Source: Cladorhizidae sp. MBARI D1340-BT2 | Taxonomy: Eukaryota > Porifera > Demospongiae > Poecilosclerida > Cladorhizidae | Direction: 5' to 3' | Assembly (NCBI GenBank): GCA_028752905.1 | Contig: JAQNBH010000008.1 | Coordinates: 1,565,351-1,629,350 of the forward strand | DNA length: 64,000 nt | Shown here: positions 48,492 to 60,489 of the stretch, piece after piece | Layout of the letters: every line of letters starts with the position of its first letter | Position numbering within the stretch: the first letter of the stretch is position 1 | Made by a program: the position numbers and the translations under genes | Notes under the pieces: generated by a model | What the model was told of the DNA's origin: nothing | The model's database searches: none | The model's input: only the letters and a program-made list of their open reading frames with translations

Positions 48492-48861
48492 TCTAACCAC
48501 GTGTTTCCATTAATGACACGTGCGCGAGACCAGAGTGTGATAATTACTTGGCGACATGGCAACACGCGACGGTGTCTCGCCAGCTTACGTGTGAATTACG
48601 CATAAAAAAGAGCCTATATACCCAGTCAGCAGTATTGTGAACCATGAAGATTTTTACCTTCTTGGTTGTTCCACAATATCTGTTGATTTGGCACAAAAGA
48701 CGGCTATGACTACAGAATTACAACATAAATACACAATATAACAACACACACAAACTGATGAGAATTACAACATTACGTAATACATACACAACACAAAAAG
48801 TACATAAACTGATGAAATGAGAAGTCAAGATGTCCAAATTCAATAGCAGCACAGTCGCTGT

Positions 48862-51728
48862 CTATGAGGTGATACCCACATCTCGCTCATTGCTGGCAGT
48901 GAAGAACAGCTTTAGCTTCCCACCAGAATACTCAGAATACTGTAGAGAGCACAGAAGCAGAAGGAGAAATAAGATGAGAAGAGGAGATGAAGACAGGAGA
49001 GGAGAGAATAGAAGAATGGCAGAGGGAAGGAAAAAATAGAGGGTGAAGTGGTCATCTCGATTGTCACGTAAGGTGTTACACTAGCTCGATGATTTGCAAG
49101 CTCATTAACTACTTACCATGTCTTCTATTTGCCTGAGAGTGGTGCTAACTGGAAGACAGACGTAATCCTCTCCCACCTGGGCATGCAAGTTGTAGTCTCC
49201 TCTAGCCTCACCTTTGCCTGTTAGCATATTGGGTTATGCAGTGTTATGCATATATATAACGGTGTTATGCCACATTAGGTTGTGCAATGTTATGCATGAA
49301 TAGCTTATGAATAGCTTATGCAGAGTATGATAATGCTAAGTTACACTATCAAATTTATGCAGAGTTAAAGTTACACCATGTGAGAAAAGCCCTACTTACA
49401 AAATGTGTTGTAGTTCTTGTCTTACCTTCACTGGCCAAGTTGATTCCAATGTAGCGTACCAAGTGGGAAACAGTACATAGTGGAGATGTCGCCAGAGTCT
49501 TGATGGTAAACTCACTCACCTCCTTCTGCTCTGGGTGTGGTCTAAGCTGCAGCTCCACCTGCTCGCTAGAGCTAGAGTCGTTAGACGGAGGTGGAGTTAC
49601 ACTCATGTCTGGAAATAAGAAAAGAGGCACAAAGATACAGGATCACTGACGTGGGACATGGAGAAATTCTTTCTTTCCCTTCAGTGCCTTCAAATAAATT
49701 AACTGACAGTGTTTATTGGTGACAGAGTCACACTTTTTTGTGGAGTTGTAGTTACCCAGCAATCACTAATCACTCCTGCACACGAGCAGTCTGGACAAAT
49801 GTAAGCCACTCAATGTGAAACGAGACACTATTACACTGTAACCATCGACTGAAAGTGGTTCAGACATTGTGTCTAGCAAAGGTTATTTAGACCACAGCTA
49901 AGGTAATAAATCAATCTTACCTGCCTCCTCATCCACCTTCCTTCTCTTTCCTGCATGTCCATCCAATTCACTTCTGCCTGCTGCAGTTGGGGGACTGTCA
50001 GCTCTCCTCTTTCGGCGATGTAGAGAATGAGATTTACGGCCCAATTGCTTCTCCTGCAGAAACAATGAACATCAGTAATGATAACAAAATTATAATAATA
50101 ATTTGTAATTACAAAATGAACACAAAAATATTAAATAATTAATCAACGGTAATCACTACTCCAATGTTTTCTTGCACGCTCTCCTCTCACCTGCTCAGCA
50201 GTATTCAACTCCTCTCTGTTTGGATATATCTAAAATATATATAAAATTAATTTTAGTGCACAGAAGTAAAGACCACATCAGGGAGGTTTGATTCAAGCAC
50301 GAAGAAAAATCAAACCTTTGCAATCAACTTGTCAAAGTTAGGGTCAGGACGAAGGGACCGCTTGGAAACCAACTTCTTCCGACAAGTAGGACATTCTTTG
50401 TTGCTGCAAGATATTAATGCAGTAAGATCTATCATAGAAAACGGTGTCTTAAAAAATATATTTTAATAAAACTCACCCACTACGTAGAGCAGTGATGATA
50501 CACTCCTGACAAAAGCGATGAAGGCACTGCACAAACACATTATGTAAAGGAGTATAAAGATGAGAAGAGCAGTTAGCTTATGATTATGCATGCAGACAAC
50601 ACTGATTCGAGATCCACACTCTGAGCAAAAAAATGCATTCTCCTACACAAGGGTCTTTAACTAGTGAAAGACTGAGTAAAAGCAACAATAATATGCGAAG
50701 GAAATAGTTGCACTGCCCTATAAATTCTAAGAGGGCAGGTATCCTATGCCTCTAATATAACTACACACCCAACTAGACTACAGATAGCATTACTCTCATA
50801 AATTCTAAGAGGGCAGGTATTCTATGCCTCTAATATAACTACACACCCAACTAGCTTGAATGGACTACAGATAGCATTACTCTCTTGAATTTCACCTGAT
50901 ATCGCAGTTCTTCTAGTTGCTAGCACCACAAAATGGAAATGTTCGGTTTGTGATCTGATATTTATGAAATGGCGTTCATGTTGACTAACTCCTTTGCTGC
51001 ATCAGCATGGGCACAGTATTCTTGTAATGCATTATCAAACATGCTTAGGCTAGCTACAACATGCATGCAGTGCAAAGGTTGCCCAAAGAAAGAAAAAACA
51101 TACCATGATTATTGTTCGTCTTTCAACTGACCTCTTTCGTGGTTTGAGTATTTTGCATCAGATCTAAGCAGATAGGGCACATGAGTTCACTGTGCAGAGA
51201 ACGTGGGGACACAGCTATGGCTGAAGTGTCAGACACCATCTCATGAGGTTTCCGATGTAGTTCATACAAGCTCAGTTCTGCAGGGAGAGAGATCATGCTA
51301 AAAGCTTGGTGCTGTAAAACAACTTCTTAGGGTTTCAAGAGAGGGTCAGGTTGTTAAGTATGTTACTAGTGGACATGGGTGCAACTAACTTGCTCCACCT
51401 GTTATGCAATCAGCACATTTGTTACTTCACTGCACTAGCTGAATTAGGCTATGAGTCACCCTTTTGGCTATTTGAAGGCAGGGGGGGAATAAAATAATGG
51501 CGAGATGAGTATTTAGCTAGCTAGTTACGGAATAGGAAAGCAGAAACCAACAGTTAGAATACGCTGCGAACATGTCGGTATCGAAGAGGAACACGAGATC
51601 CAACGGTAGCTAAGCAATTTAATATATAGTTGAGCCGGAGGAGGAGGTTGCGACGGCACCTCCATCACATTGACGACAAACTCACCCCAAGCATTCCCCA
51701 AAGAATTCTGAGGATTTTGGGAGGCCAT
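48862..51728 (-). CDS. RNF2: RING1/RNF2 (RING1B) Polycomb E3 ubiquitin ligase, nine exons
   Basis: Catalytic subunit of PRC1, which mono-ubiquitylates histone H2A in the nucleus. Exons: 51728-51686, 51277-51132, 50526-50477, 50403-50316, 50229-50191, 50053-49921, 49608-49426, 49217-49117, 48939-48862 (TAG). All have GT-AG ends and the phases join, giving 286 residues (human RNF2 336). Residues 15-47 match the RING1 family signature ([20 protein letters not shown]). The C3HC4 RING uses C48, C51, C64, H66, C69, C72, C84 and C87. [13 protein letters not shown] follows, keeping the basic residues that contact the nucleosome acidic patch in RING1B. A short basic linker ([17 protein letters not shown]) leads to the C-terminal RAWUL domain (about 175-285: [24 protein letters not shown]). 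The first ATG with an in-frame RING1-like N terminus was taken as start. It lies 395 bp after BECN1 and 481 bp before RPL32. One gene for the vertebrate RING1/RNF2 pair is assumed, so the symbol is by orthology. Confidence 0.95.
50720..50884. repeat. 78-bp duplication inside an RNF2 intron
   Basis: Two copies (from 50720 and 50798) containing ATTCTAAGAGGGCAGGTAT and CTACACACCCAACTAG; the second copy has an 8-bp insertion. Confidence 0.9.
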
Positions 51729-52122
51729 TTCTCCTGTACTCGCGCCAAGGTTTTTCGAAGTGCACTGCAGTACGAAATTAAGGGAGACCCTTCGAGTGAA
51801 TGGTGTCTGTGAGCAGCTGTTGAAAAAATGCTCTTCTTCCCCCTTACTTTGTCTCTATCACCATTTGCAAGGAATATTGAATTAACGTATGTTCTAATTA
51901 TACGAAAATGCATCTCGAGGGTCACTTTGATTGCCACCTCAAGCATCACAGAATTGCCCAGCACAATTGGAACACACCACGCCGCTTCTATTTTTCCCCC
52001 TCACTTTTTTCACCATCCACCCATCCACCCACCCCTGTAATGTCTACCACCAGAGATCATGATGTAACCATGTGGTGTAGTGCTGCAAATTAAGGGGCTT
52101 TGAAAAAAATGTATATATACTT

Positions 52123-53526
52123 TTACTGATTATTCTGCTTGATACAATTTGCTGCTACCCAAGTCAAGGCCCACCTCAAGTTAGTTAGCAAAAACTTCAG
52201 GGCTTTAGTCCACTTTTCCTGTGTGTTGAACTGTGTCTTGATGGAGTAAAACTCCTTGCTGGCATCTCCTATCTTATCTTTGTCGATACTGTATGGGAGT
52301 ACAAAGTGAGGCTGACTGGTGGTCTCGATGTGGTGTTTGAGTTGGTTCATGCAGTCCAGGAAGGCAACCATGGCTGCATCAAACTTGGAATCTGTGAAGA
52401 GCCGCAGCCCTGCACTACTGTACAGTGGAAGGAGCTTTCTCTTACCCTCCAATGGCTCAAGGAAGGACTGGTTACCGTAAGGAACTAGACGGTACCCCTC
52501 AAACTCTACACCAGTGAAGCGTGCAAGGTTGCTCAGCAAGAATACCGTTTGCCCCCAGGCAGCATTGATTTCCACCCACTCTACCGGCACTGTCTGCAAA
52601 CGTCCCAAACGGAGACCATTGATGGTGCCAAAGTGCCCGTTATGCCAGATGTGGAAGGTCTTATTAAGAATGTTGGTCTTTTTTAACTTTGCCAGCTGCT
52701 CAGTAGTATAATGGAGCTGGTACTGCGTGCTTACTTGCTCATCCTTAGCCTCCAACATTCTCTGCTGGTACTGGTTGAACTCTCTCCAGTACACCTCCTC
52801 TTCCCCCTTCAAACTAGCCTCTCTTATATCCTGTTCTTTCTTCTTGGCAGCAATGTTTGCTCGCTGGTCTTCAATGTTTCTGAGTCTTGTAGTCAGTTCT
52901 TTCTCCATCTTTGTTAGCTCTTTCAACTCTGTGTCTACATCTAGCGTTTCTGTTTTGTATCCTTCCACTTCCTTCTGGAGAAGGTGACCCAACTCATCGT
53001 AATCTTTCTGTGCTTTCTCCATCTCTGTAATCTCATGCTCATACATGTCCAATACAACTTCAGGGCATTCTGCACACAAAGGATGATCAATGTCAGAATG
53101 AGCCGAGATCATTTTGAAGGTTTCTGAAGCTATCTGGATCTGCTTCATGGTGTTCTTCCTGTCTGGCTGACTAACAGATAAACTTCCATAGATAACAGAC
53201 AGGGTCTCTAAGCTGCTTTTCCAACCTGCTATTGCCTTCTTGACCACTATTGGGGAACTTCTTTCTCTAGCCAGCGGTACCAACTCATCACCTTCCTTCC
53301 CAACCTCCTCATCAACAGCAGAGCTACCAAGTCCCTCCTCCTCATTATCTTCTTCATCTCCTGACCATTCGTGGCGAAGTTTATCTTGGACATTCTTTGC
53401 CACACTTACCAGTGCTTTAGCTTGGAGGGACTTGTTCAATTTGATGGGTAGAGAGCATCTCTGGCACACGAAGGTGACGTGCGTAGTACCCTTACTAACA
53501 TTGGTAAATGAACCTTTCTTCTCCAT
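52123..53526 (-). CDS. BECN1: Beclin 1 (Atg6/Vps30), intronless
   Basis: Core subunit of the class III PI3-kinase (VPS34) complexes that start autophagy and act in endosomal sorting. One uninterrupted frame of 467 residues (human 450). A second in-frame ATG 13 codons upstream (53565) exists, but the start at 53526 gives the expected N terminus. Parts in order: N-terminal CxxC (C21, C24, in FVCQRCSLPIKL); acidic low-complexity linker (55-80); BH3-equivalent region (126-143) followed by DIDHPLCAEC with the second cysteine pair C151/C154; coiled coil (about 163-285); and the evolutionarily conserved domain from 291 (FHIWHNGHFGTING, PVEWVEINAAWGQTV, YRLVPYGNQSFLE, YSIKTQFN, KWTKALKFLLTNLRWALTWV). 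Oddities: no introns, the BH3 Gly-Asp pair is Ser134-Glu135, and the membrane-inserting aromatic finger (FFW in human) is LFT at 376-378. No frame damage is visible, so it is probably functional; a fixed retrocopy is possible. Confidence 0.96.
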   Translation of the reverse strand: MEKKGSFTNVSKGTTHVTFVCQRCSLPIKLNKSLQAKALVSVAKNVQDKLRHEWSGDEEDNEEEGLGSSAVDEEVGKEGDELVPLARERSSPIVVKKAIAGWKSSLETLSVIYGSLSVSQPDRKNTMKQIQIASETFKMISAHSDIDHPLCAECPEVVLDMYEHEITEMEKAQKDYDELGHLLQKEVEGYKTETLDVDTELKELTKMEKELTTRLRNIEDQRANIAAKKKEQDIREASLKGEEEVYWREFNQYQQRMLEAKDEQVSTQYQLHYTTEQLAKLKKTNILNKTFHIWHNGHFGTINGLRLGRLQTVPVEWVEINAAWGQTVFLLSNLARFTGVEFEGYRLVPYGNQSFLEPLEGKRKLLPLYSSAGLRLFTDSKFDAAMVAFLDCMNQLKHHIETTSQPHFVLPYSIDKDKIGDASKEFYSIKTQFNTQEKWTKALKFLLTNLRWALTWVAANCIKQNNQ

Positions 53527-53569
53527 TGGTAAGTGGAAATAAATTAAAGGGTGTGGCAAAAACACGCGC

Positions 53570-54631
53570 GGTGGTAAGCTCCACCTGCATGGCAGTGGTG
53601 CCCGATAATTGAGAGCTAGTCCCAGCCCTACCGTTAGCCTAGTTTCGACAACTGCGTAGGTTAAGCCAAAGAGGTTTTAATTTTGGAGAGGAGAAAAACC
53701 AGAGTGAAACGTGTAAGTAGATACAAGTGTAAACCCCAGAACACAAGACACCAATGCAATTTGGGCTCTGGGGCAGAGATGGGAATATGTAAGAAGGAAT
53801 GGAAGAGGGGGGAAATTGACAAATACAAATCAGTTGGGGATAGATGGGCATGATATATTTGATGAGAAGCATTAATGATGGTGGTTTAAGTTGTCTGGTC
53901 AAGCAGATGAGCAGCAGTTGATTGGTAAGTGGGGGGGAACTGAAGCTTGAGGAGCAAGTGCTAGGAATCCAATGGCCCAAATCACTGATTTTATGCTAAG
54001 TTGGTGCAGTGTCTTTGAACTTTGTCATACAAGGCATGAATTGTGATATAAGATGAAAAGAAAAACAGATTAAATATACAGAAGGCATTGAAATATGGCA
54101 GCAAAAGCTAATGCAAATGTTCCTGTTGTTATGCTCACCACTACCTCTGCTGTCACTGCTACTACTGTCGTAAATAAGCATGTGTTCTGCCCAATCTGTG
54201 AAGAACAAATTGTTGAGTGGAGCAGAAAGCTGAGGAGTGTATTTATTTTAGGTGGGCTTTATCAGGAGTAGCCGTGTCACTGATTTGCTGGTGTATCAAA
54301 GACCAGGTCATATGTACTGTCAAAGACCAGTCCCCCCTTTTCATGTCCCACTGTTTATCTCCTCTGGAGGACTCGGTTGTTATTGGTTCGGGAGGTAGAA
54401 GTCCTCAAGACCTTGAGATAAGTTGGTGGGGAGGTGGACGGATAAGACTTCTAAGAATCCGGAAGTTGGCAGTCATATGCCCAGGCCTTAGGTTGTCAGA
54501 GAGAACCTATGAGTTAGTTTTAGAAAATAACAAGTCTGTTCATGTCAGCAATCAGGATAATTTGTTAGGAAATTACCATGAGGTACGGCTCATTTGATTT
54601 ATGACTGACAATCTGTTTCATGACTACTTCA
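53570..54631. other. Upstream of BECN1, no recognised gene
   Basis: Probable BECN1 promoter side. Frames of 70-126 codons occur on both strands without recognisable motifs. Confidence 0.4.
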
Positions 54632-55043
54632 GGGGGGACAATGGCATTTTTTTATGGTTAACACTTTAGAGCTCCGTAGATTCTGCAAACTTCATGGTAT
54701 GGACTTGATATATAGCTCAAAAATAGGTCTCTCTGTGTGCTCTCTTTTGATACTAAAATATTTTTCATCTGTGTGCTCTCTTTTGATACAAAATATTTTT
54801 CATCTGTGTGCTCTCTTTTGATACTAAAATATTTTTCATAATTATATAGGTATAACTATAAGCAAGTTACTAGACCTAAAGTGGAGGGACCTCAAAACCT
54901 GAATGCCTGAAACCTCCACATAAATATCTCCAGATTGCAAAGTGCTAAAGATTTGATAGCACCAGTGGCTAGAGGAAGCTCTGCTCTATGACACTGTTTT
55001 CATAGGCGTTAAAATGTAAGTACGTGGCCAAGCGCGTGGGTGG
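54632..55043 (+). mobile_element. One-armed copy of the foldback element
   Basis: Starts with GGGGGGACAATGGCATTTTT and follows the left arm and loop of the 43410 element (CTCCGTAGATTCTGCAAACT, CTAAAGTGGAGGGACCTCAA, GTAAGTACGTGGCCAAGCGC) but lacks the right arm. A piece of about 36 bp (CTGTGTGCTCTCTTTTGATA onward) is tandemly triplicated at about 54735-54840. Confidence 0.85.
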
Positions 55044-55289
55044 CTCTTTTCAAAGGTATGTTTTCCTCATTAGTGACCGATTGTGACCACAGAAAAGACA
55101 AAAATAGCAACACAACTGATGATCAGCTCACTCTGTACATGCCTCATAAATTTGCAGGTCAAATGAAAATGGTGACACGACATCATCAGCTAGTTCTGAG
55201 TCACTATTTTTATAGAAACTCGTGATTAGGAGAGAAAGTTGTGCCTATTTCTATATAACTAGTAGATCAGTCGGCTGTTTTAGTGTATC

Positions 55290-55720
55290 ATGAGAACTTG
55301 CTTTCAGACAATATAGATGATTATGAGATCCTTCCATCAAACTATCAGATCTAGCATTGCACCAAGTGTGTAATTGCCATGTATGATCATGGTCCCTCAA
55401 GCAGATTTTCCTGAACTCAAAGTCAAAGATGGTTTTGGTAGAACTGAAGTTGTTAGTGTATAATTATTTCACCATTCTGAACAATATAAGGATCAGTACA
55501 TTCCTGATTGTCACCTATATACTACTTGGAGATTTGAATGCACCAGACAAACTGGAACACACTTACACAATCTACTTCCCACTCTTCATCTCTGAATGAT
55601 CTTTTCTTCACCTATCAACTAATTTTGCATCAAACGCATAAAATGACTACATCCTGGTTCTTACTTTCTCAAATTCTCCAGGTATATAGCAAACATCGTA
55701 AATGACTCCAAACTTATTTA
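55290..55720 (+). pseudogene. Degenerate LINE endonuclease region (CR1/Jockey-like)
   Basis: With several stops and frameshifts, fragments read ENLLSDNIDDYEILPSNYQI and then LLGDLNAPDKLEH. These correspond to the E-W-L--SI-D-E--P-NY and the GDFN--D motifs of an APE-type LINE endonuclease. No reverse transcriptase is recognised downstream. The call rests on two short motifs in the right order. Confidence 0.4.
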
Positions 55721-55729
55721 TTCTTATGT

Positions 55730-57445
55730 TCAAGCAAAAGTTCCTCATAGAGAATTTGATCAAGTTGCCTTGGTTTACTGCTACTCAAAGGCGAGTTTCA
55801 GTACTAACCTTCTTGATGTGGGCAATGCCCTTATTTTCTTTACTCTGCATATAATTAATTGTTGTTTGTATTCAACAGGACACTTACAAACGCCTGCCAC
55901 ATCTTTATTCACAACAAATCTTGGCTGACACAGTAGAATAAAATGACTTTCTCAATGATCAAGGTGATGAGCATCTAACCAAAATGTCAAGAAACAAATT
56001 TAAATCGATCATTGAGAGTGTCATTTTACCTTATCAATTCACCCGAATTCCTCACTACCTATTAAAAAAATCCATGCTGTTAGATGTCTTACAGAAAAAA
56101 ATCCCAACAAAGCTGAGCACATCCAAATATGCAAACCAGATATATGATCAGTGATGTAGATAGATTTATGGTATATATGAGGGGCTTAGATATAAGTGGA
56201 GAAGCCATCGGGGATGTTGTATTTTATGGTAGTGGCATTAATCTTCAAACCCAACTCACTTTGTAACATACTCATCTTGATACTGATAGAGATTTACTTT
56301 CTTGTCACCTATATACTTAAAATGGTTTAGAAGAAGCTTCAGGAATGTAGTCTGGACTGGTTGGTTCTATATAGTAACTAGTTCTATATAGTAACTAAGA
56401 GAAAAGCTTTGACTTTCAAGAACCAAAAACTGGTCCAGCCTGGCTAAGCAAGTGTAGGACTCTACCTACATGCACACAAGACTCCAATGATTATGGACAA
56501 GTTAATTAATTTGCTTTATTTTATTGTATTACATGTATTGATAAATCAAATCTAACCGCACTCTTGGATACTAAACTCCGCGAAACAATGACTGCGGTGA
56601 GCGCGTCTCCACATCATGGGTGATGCTTCTCTGGTGTTCTCCTCTCTTTTTTTGTAAACAGATTCTGATATCTAGTTTTTTAAATCTTATTTGTTTCTTC
56701 AGAGCGAATACCAATAAGAATAAAAGTAACCATGAGATCATATTGTTCGGCCAATTAAACGACAAAATACGCGACATTTGAATTCACAAACAAGTTCGCG
56801 AATATCAAATATCACACTCTGTATCAAGAGATCTCCGTTACAGGTATGGGACTAGCCATAGCCCTCGCCTAGATTTTATCAGCAATTGCTTATGTTTTGA
56901 TTTCCTGCAATTGCATTACCCAGCGAGACACTCATAACTTAATATTGTGGAATTTTTTAAATTAACTAAGTGCTGTTGATTTTTAATATCGATTGTTATT
57001 AGTGTTAGTTACTACATAATCCCACACTGTGTTGTAATATGTGTTAGCCTTAACAGGCTCAGCAATATCAAGATTAATCATTAGTCAGCAAAAAGTGTAT
57101 TAACACTTCTATGGTCTTTGTTGCACTCATGCATTTTGGGGGTTTGTCAAAAGATCAGCCATCAGTTCCTTTGAGTCTATTTTCATTGAAGCATCACTTG
57201 GTCTGCAGGGTCTGATAGGAACGGTGAATCATACCAAAGAAGATACAAGTCTGACTGCCAGAGCAGAGTGAAAAATAGATGCATTGGGCCAAGATTAGAA
57301 AGAGACAAATGTATCAGCTATCACCAAGGAGCCCCTCCCTGGCTACAAAAAGAGATGCCTCAAACAGTTGGCTATATAAAATAATGGGATACAGCTTTTA
57401 ACTTTGTCTGTTATAACTCTACCTAATCTCTGATCAACTCATCAG
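55730..57445. other. AT-rich intergenic stretch, no recognised gene
   Basis: No domain-bearing frame recognised; it may contain more of the degenerate plus-strand LINE. Confidence 0.35.
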
Positions 57446-57449
57446 CATA

Positions 57450-58960
57450 CAGCAACCCACCACACCATTGCTTTCACTTCTAGTCCTTTTCTCTCCAAAT
57501 CTCCATCCATATGCACTGTAGAGAACTGGTGACAAAGGACAACCTTGTGTCATCCCTGCCTCCACAACCTATACAATAACACTCACCTGAACTTTCATAC
57601 AAGTTTTTGCATACATTGAAAAATTCTTACTGAAATTAGTACCCTCTCATCTTCATCCACAATCCTTCTCTCCAAACAGTGTCCATGGCCATGCTTATAT
57701 CAGAATGCCTTAATTGTCTGTCACCCCTGTGACCTCAGAATGTCACACACCCCTCAACACTAGGGACTGGTCAGCACATCCTCTCCCTGGCCTAAATACA
57801 CTTACTTTCTGTTTCTCTGTGAACATCACTTTTCCCACACAACTCCCAGAGCTTCCCCCAATAATTGCCAGCCATCTCATTTACTATTCTTCAACTTCTC
57901 ATTAATTGCACCATCAGGACCAGCTCCTTCCCCATATTCAACCCTTCACATCTCCAGGGATCAAACCAGCTCTATTATGCAAATCACTTCTTTAGCTTTC
58001 AATTGGAACATCCTTCACTGACTTGGACACCCTCCCTAATCATCCCTAATTCTTGGCTAAAACCTCAAATGTATTATTCATATCCACTATAATTTATACA
58101 ACCATGTCTTCTTCTCTCACTCTCCAAACTTGACATTGCTTCTTCTTTCCCTTCAAGTCTACCCTTACAGCTAATCTCTCCAGCTCTCTATCGTAGCCTT
58201 CCTCAATGTCTTCGTTCCATTAATTTCCATAATAGCCTTGTCCACCTACATTGTCACTCCTAATTTCCCTAAGCTTCCTACAGGATACTTTTCAACCTTG
58301 GATGGCTGCTTCTAGATAGCCCAAGAACACAAGTCCTTAGAATCGTCTGTTATGTTTTTTCTTCCCTATAACTACATAGTCTTTCAACTGTTCAAAGTCA
58401 GAATGTCTCTAGAGTTCCCAAATTTGTTGTACCCATCTTCTCTGTCCTTTACCATCCTTAGTTTTACTATGTACTCTTCCCTTAATCCGAAAGATTTAAA
58501 CACAAACCTGTTGGTATTTGGACTTCTTATTCCATCTTCCATCAACCTAGATTTGTTGCACTCATTCTTTCCTCCAGTCTACATTTCTAACCACAACCTA
58601 GATTATGATCTGATCCCAGAAGTTATCACTATCCTCAACCCCCATCATAATCCCCTTGATAGCATGATATAACCCACCACTGATCTCCTTTCTCTCATCT
58701 CATAGGCATCTTCCACCACACTGTTGTACCTGCCAAACAGATCCAACAACCTCCTACCATTCCTGTTAGGTGACTACTCTGCTCCTGTGTGGCATTAAAA
58801 CCATCTATCAGTAGTACCTCCAAACCTGCTTCCTGATAATTTGTCAGATTAGTTTTCATCATCTTCAAACGACTCTTCTGATTTCTGAGCCATCACATCT
58901 TCCAAGTTAACTTATACAATGCCAACAATCATTTCCTTCCTCTGCTTTCAATTCCACTCC
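57450..58960 (-). mobile_element. LINE retrotransposon remnant, copy A
   Basis: Read on the minus strand, motifs occur in LINE order. An endonuclease-like LIDGFNATQEQSSH (about 58770-58812, normally GDFNA), a GKGAGPDG-like start of the reverse transcriptase (about 57905-57930) and VVEAGMTQGCPLSPVLYS (57515-57570, the RT G--QG-PLSP motif) are all present, but in different frames with stops between. A decayed, non-functional copy. Confidence 0.65.
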
Positions 58961-59157
58961 TTCAACCCTTAGTAGGAGCCTAGACCTGATGTTCTGAAGT
59001 CTTACTCACCACTTGATCTTTCTTTTTCAGGATGAATGGTCTCCCCACCAGCTCATTCATAGCATGCTGAAAATTTTCTCTTTCTGACCTTGTTTTTGCC
59101 AGAGACAAACTCCAAGAAGATTGACTGATCCCTTCTTTTTTTGTTGTAGATTTCCCT

Positions 59158-59297
59158 TTCAATCAGCTTTTTGATTTATTGCGAAATGTTTCAGCCAAAA
59201 TACTTCAGTTTTTATCAGGGCAAATTGAATAATTCACCCAAGTAAAGATCAAAGTATTTTGGTTGAAATGTTGGCAGTTAGACAGAAAGCTGATTGT
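59158..59297. repeat. Small foldback (inverted repeat of about 140 bp)
   Basis: The left part CAATCAGCTTTTT ... TTTCAGCCAAAATACTTC is matched inverted by the right part GATCAAAGTATTTTGGTTGA ... AAAGCTGATTG. A further direct copy of the internal motif lies at 59361-59400 (CTGATGA, then AAAGTATTTCAGTTGAAAC). It lies just upstream (in element orientation) of LINE copy A. Confidence 0.6.
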
Positions 59298-60129
59298 CTC
59301 TAATTGTATGTTCTCACATTATAAACTTCTTTAAATCAGCTTTTTGGTTTTTAAGCCAATGCACTGATGAAGACCAAAGTATTTCAGTTGAAACATTGGC
59401 CTCAAAATCTTTAAAAACAAATCTTAAGTATATGAACCCCTTCTTGTTGCTTTCTCTATCATTCATGATCTTGACCTGTCCAGGGTCCCCTACCAGCTCT
59501 TCCCTAACACTTGCATTAACCTCCTCCTTAACAAATCCACCACCACCTCCAACTGTTCTAACTTCCTTCACAAAACTACAATTCTTCTCTGCTTGTACTC
59601 AACTTGTTTCTCCACTCACCATCAGTAGAGGGGTATATATACCATGACCCCCCTCCCCCCGAAGTTATTTGTAGCCTTCATAACTGCTTTCAAACAGTGT
59701 ACTTTATGTACTTTATGAAGGCTATATATATAGTAAGTCTGTACAGTGATGACAAGTGTACTCTCAAACTTGACCCTATCACCTTAAAAATTCATAGTGT
59801 ATGTTACCACTTCCTGACAAGTTGTGTGACAGGACCACATGACCACATTACGAGTAGGAAGTTTTTAAAAGTAGGGAAATAGGAGGTCAATATTTTTTAA
59901 CCAAAAAGCAAAGAACAGGCCAAACAGTGTGAGAGGATGTATAACTCTTGACTGATGGAAGCAAAAAAAACTCCTCAGTCATTATGTGATTATGTGGTTT
60001 TGTTATACAACCTGTGAATTAAGTGGTTACAAGCAATATGTGATTTTAGAAGGTGATCGAGTACACTTATATCACAAAACCCAGGCTTGTCCTGTAAGTC
60101 AACATTCTCAAAAACCACCCGTGACTTAC

Positions 60130-60168
<39 letters not shown>

Positions 60169-60480
60169 GCAGCAATAATAATAATATAATAATAAAACAC
60201 ATCAATTTAATGTGTATTTCATCGTGTTTCTTTTCATTACAAGTTATCTTAGCTTATTTATTATTGTTATTGTTATTGTTATTATTATTGTTATTATTAC
60301 TGTTATATTAGTTATTATTATTGCTATTGTTATTGTTATTATTATTATTATTATTTTATTATTACCTCTTTTTTTAATTTTTTTTGATTTTATTATTATT
60401 TTTTTTTACACTGTATAATAAAGTCATTAAAATGCACTTATTCATATAGTTTATAGAACCCCCCCCCCCCCCCTCAAGTT
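60130..60480. repeat. AAT/ATT simple-sequence block
   Basis: AAT run (60131-60195), ATT/GTT run (60255-60370) and a C run (60460-60472). The two triplet runs are roughly complementary. 59650-60130 shows nothing recognised. Confidence 0.85.
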
Positions 60481-60489
60481 CAAATGTTC

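Noticed and set aside
54217..54597. 126-codon plus-strand frame upstream of BECN1
   Set aside because: No motif recognised and it lies beside mobile-element debris; could be chance.
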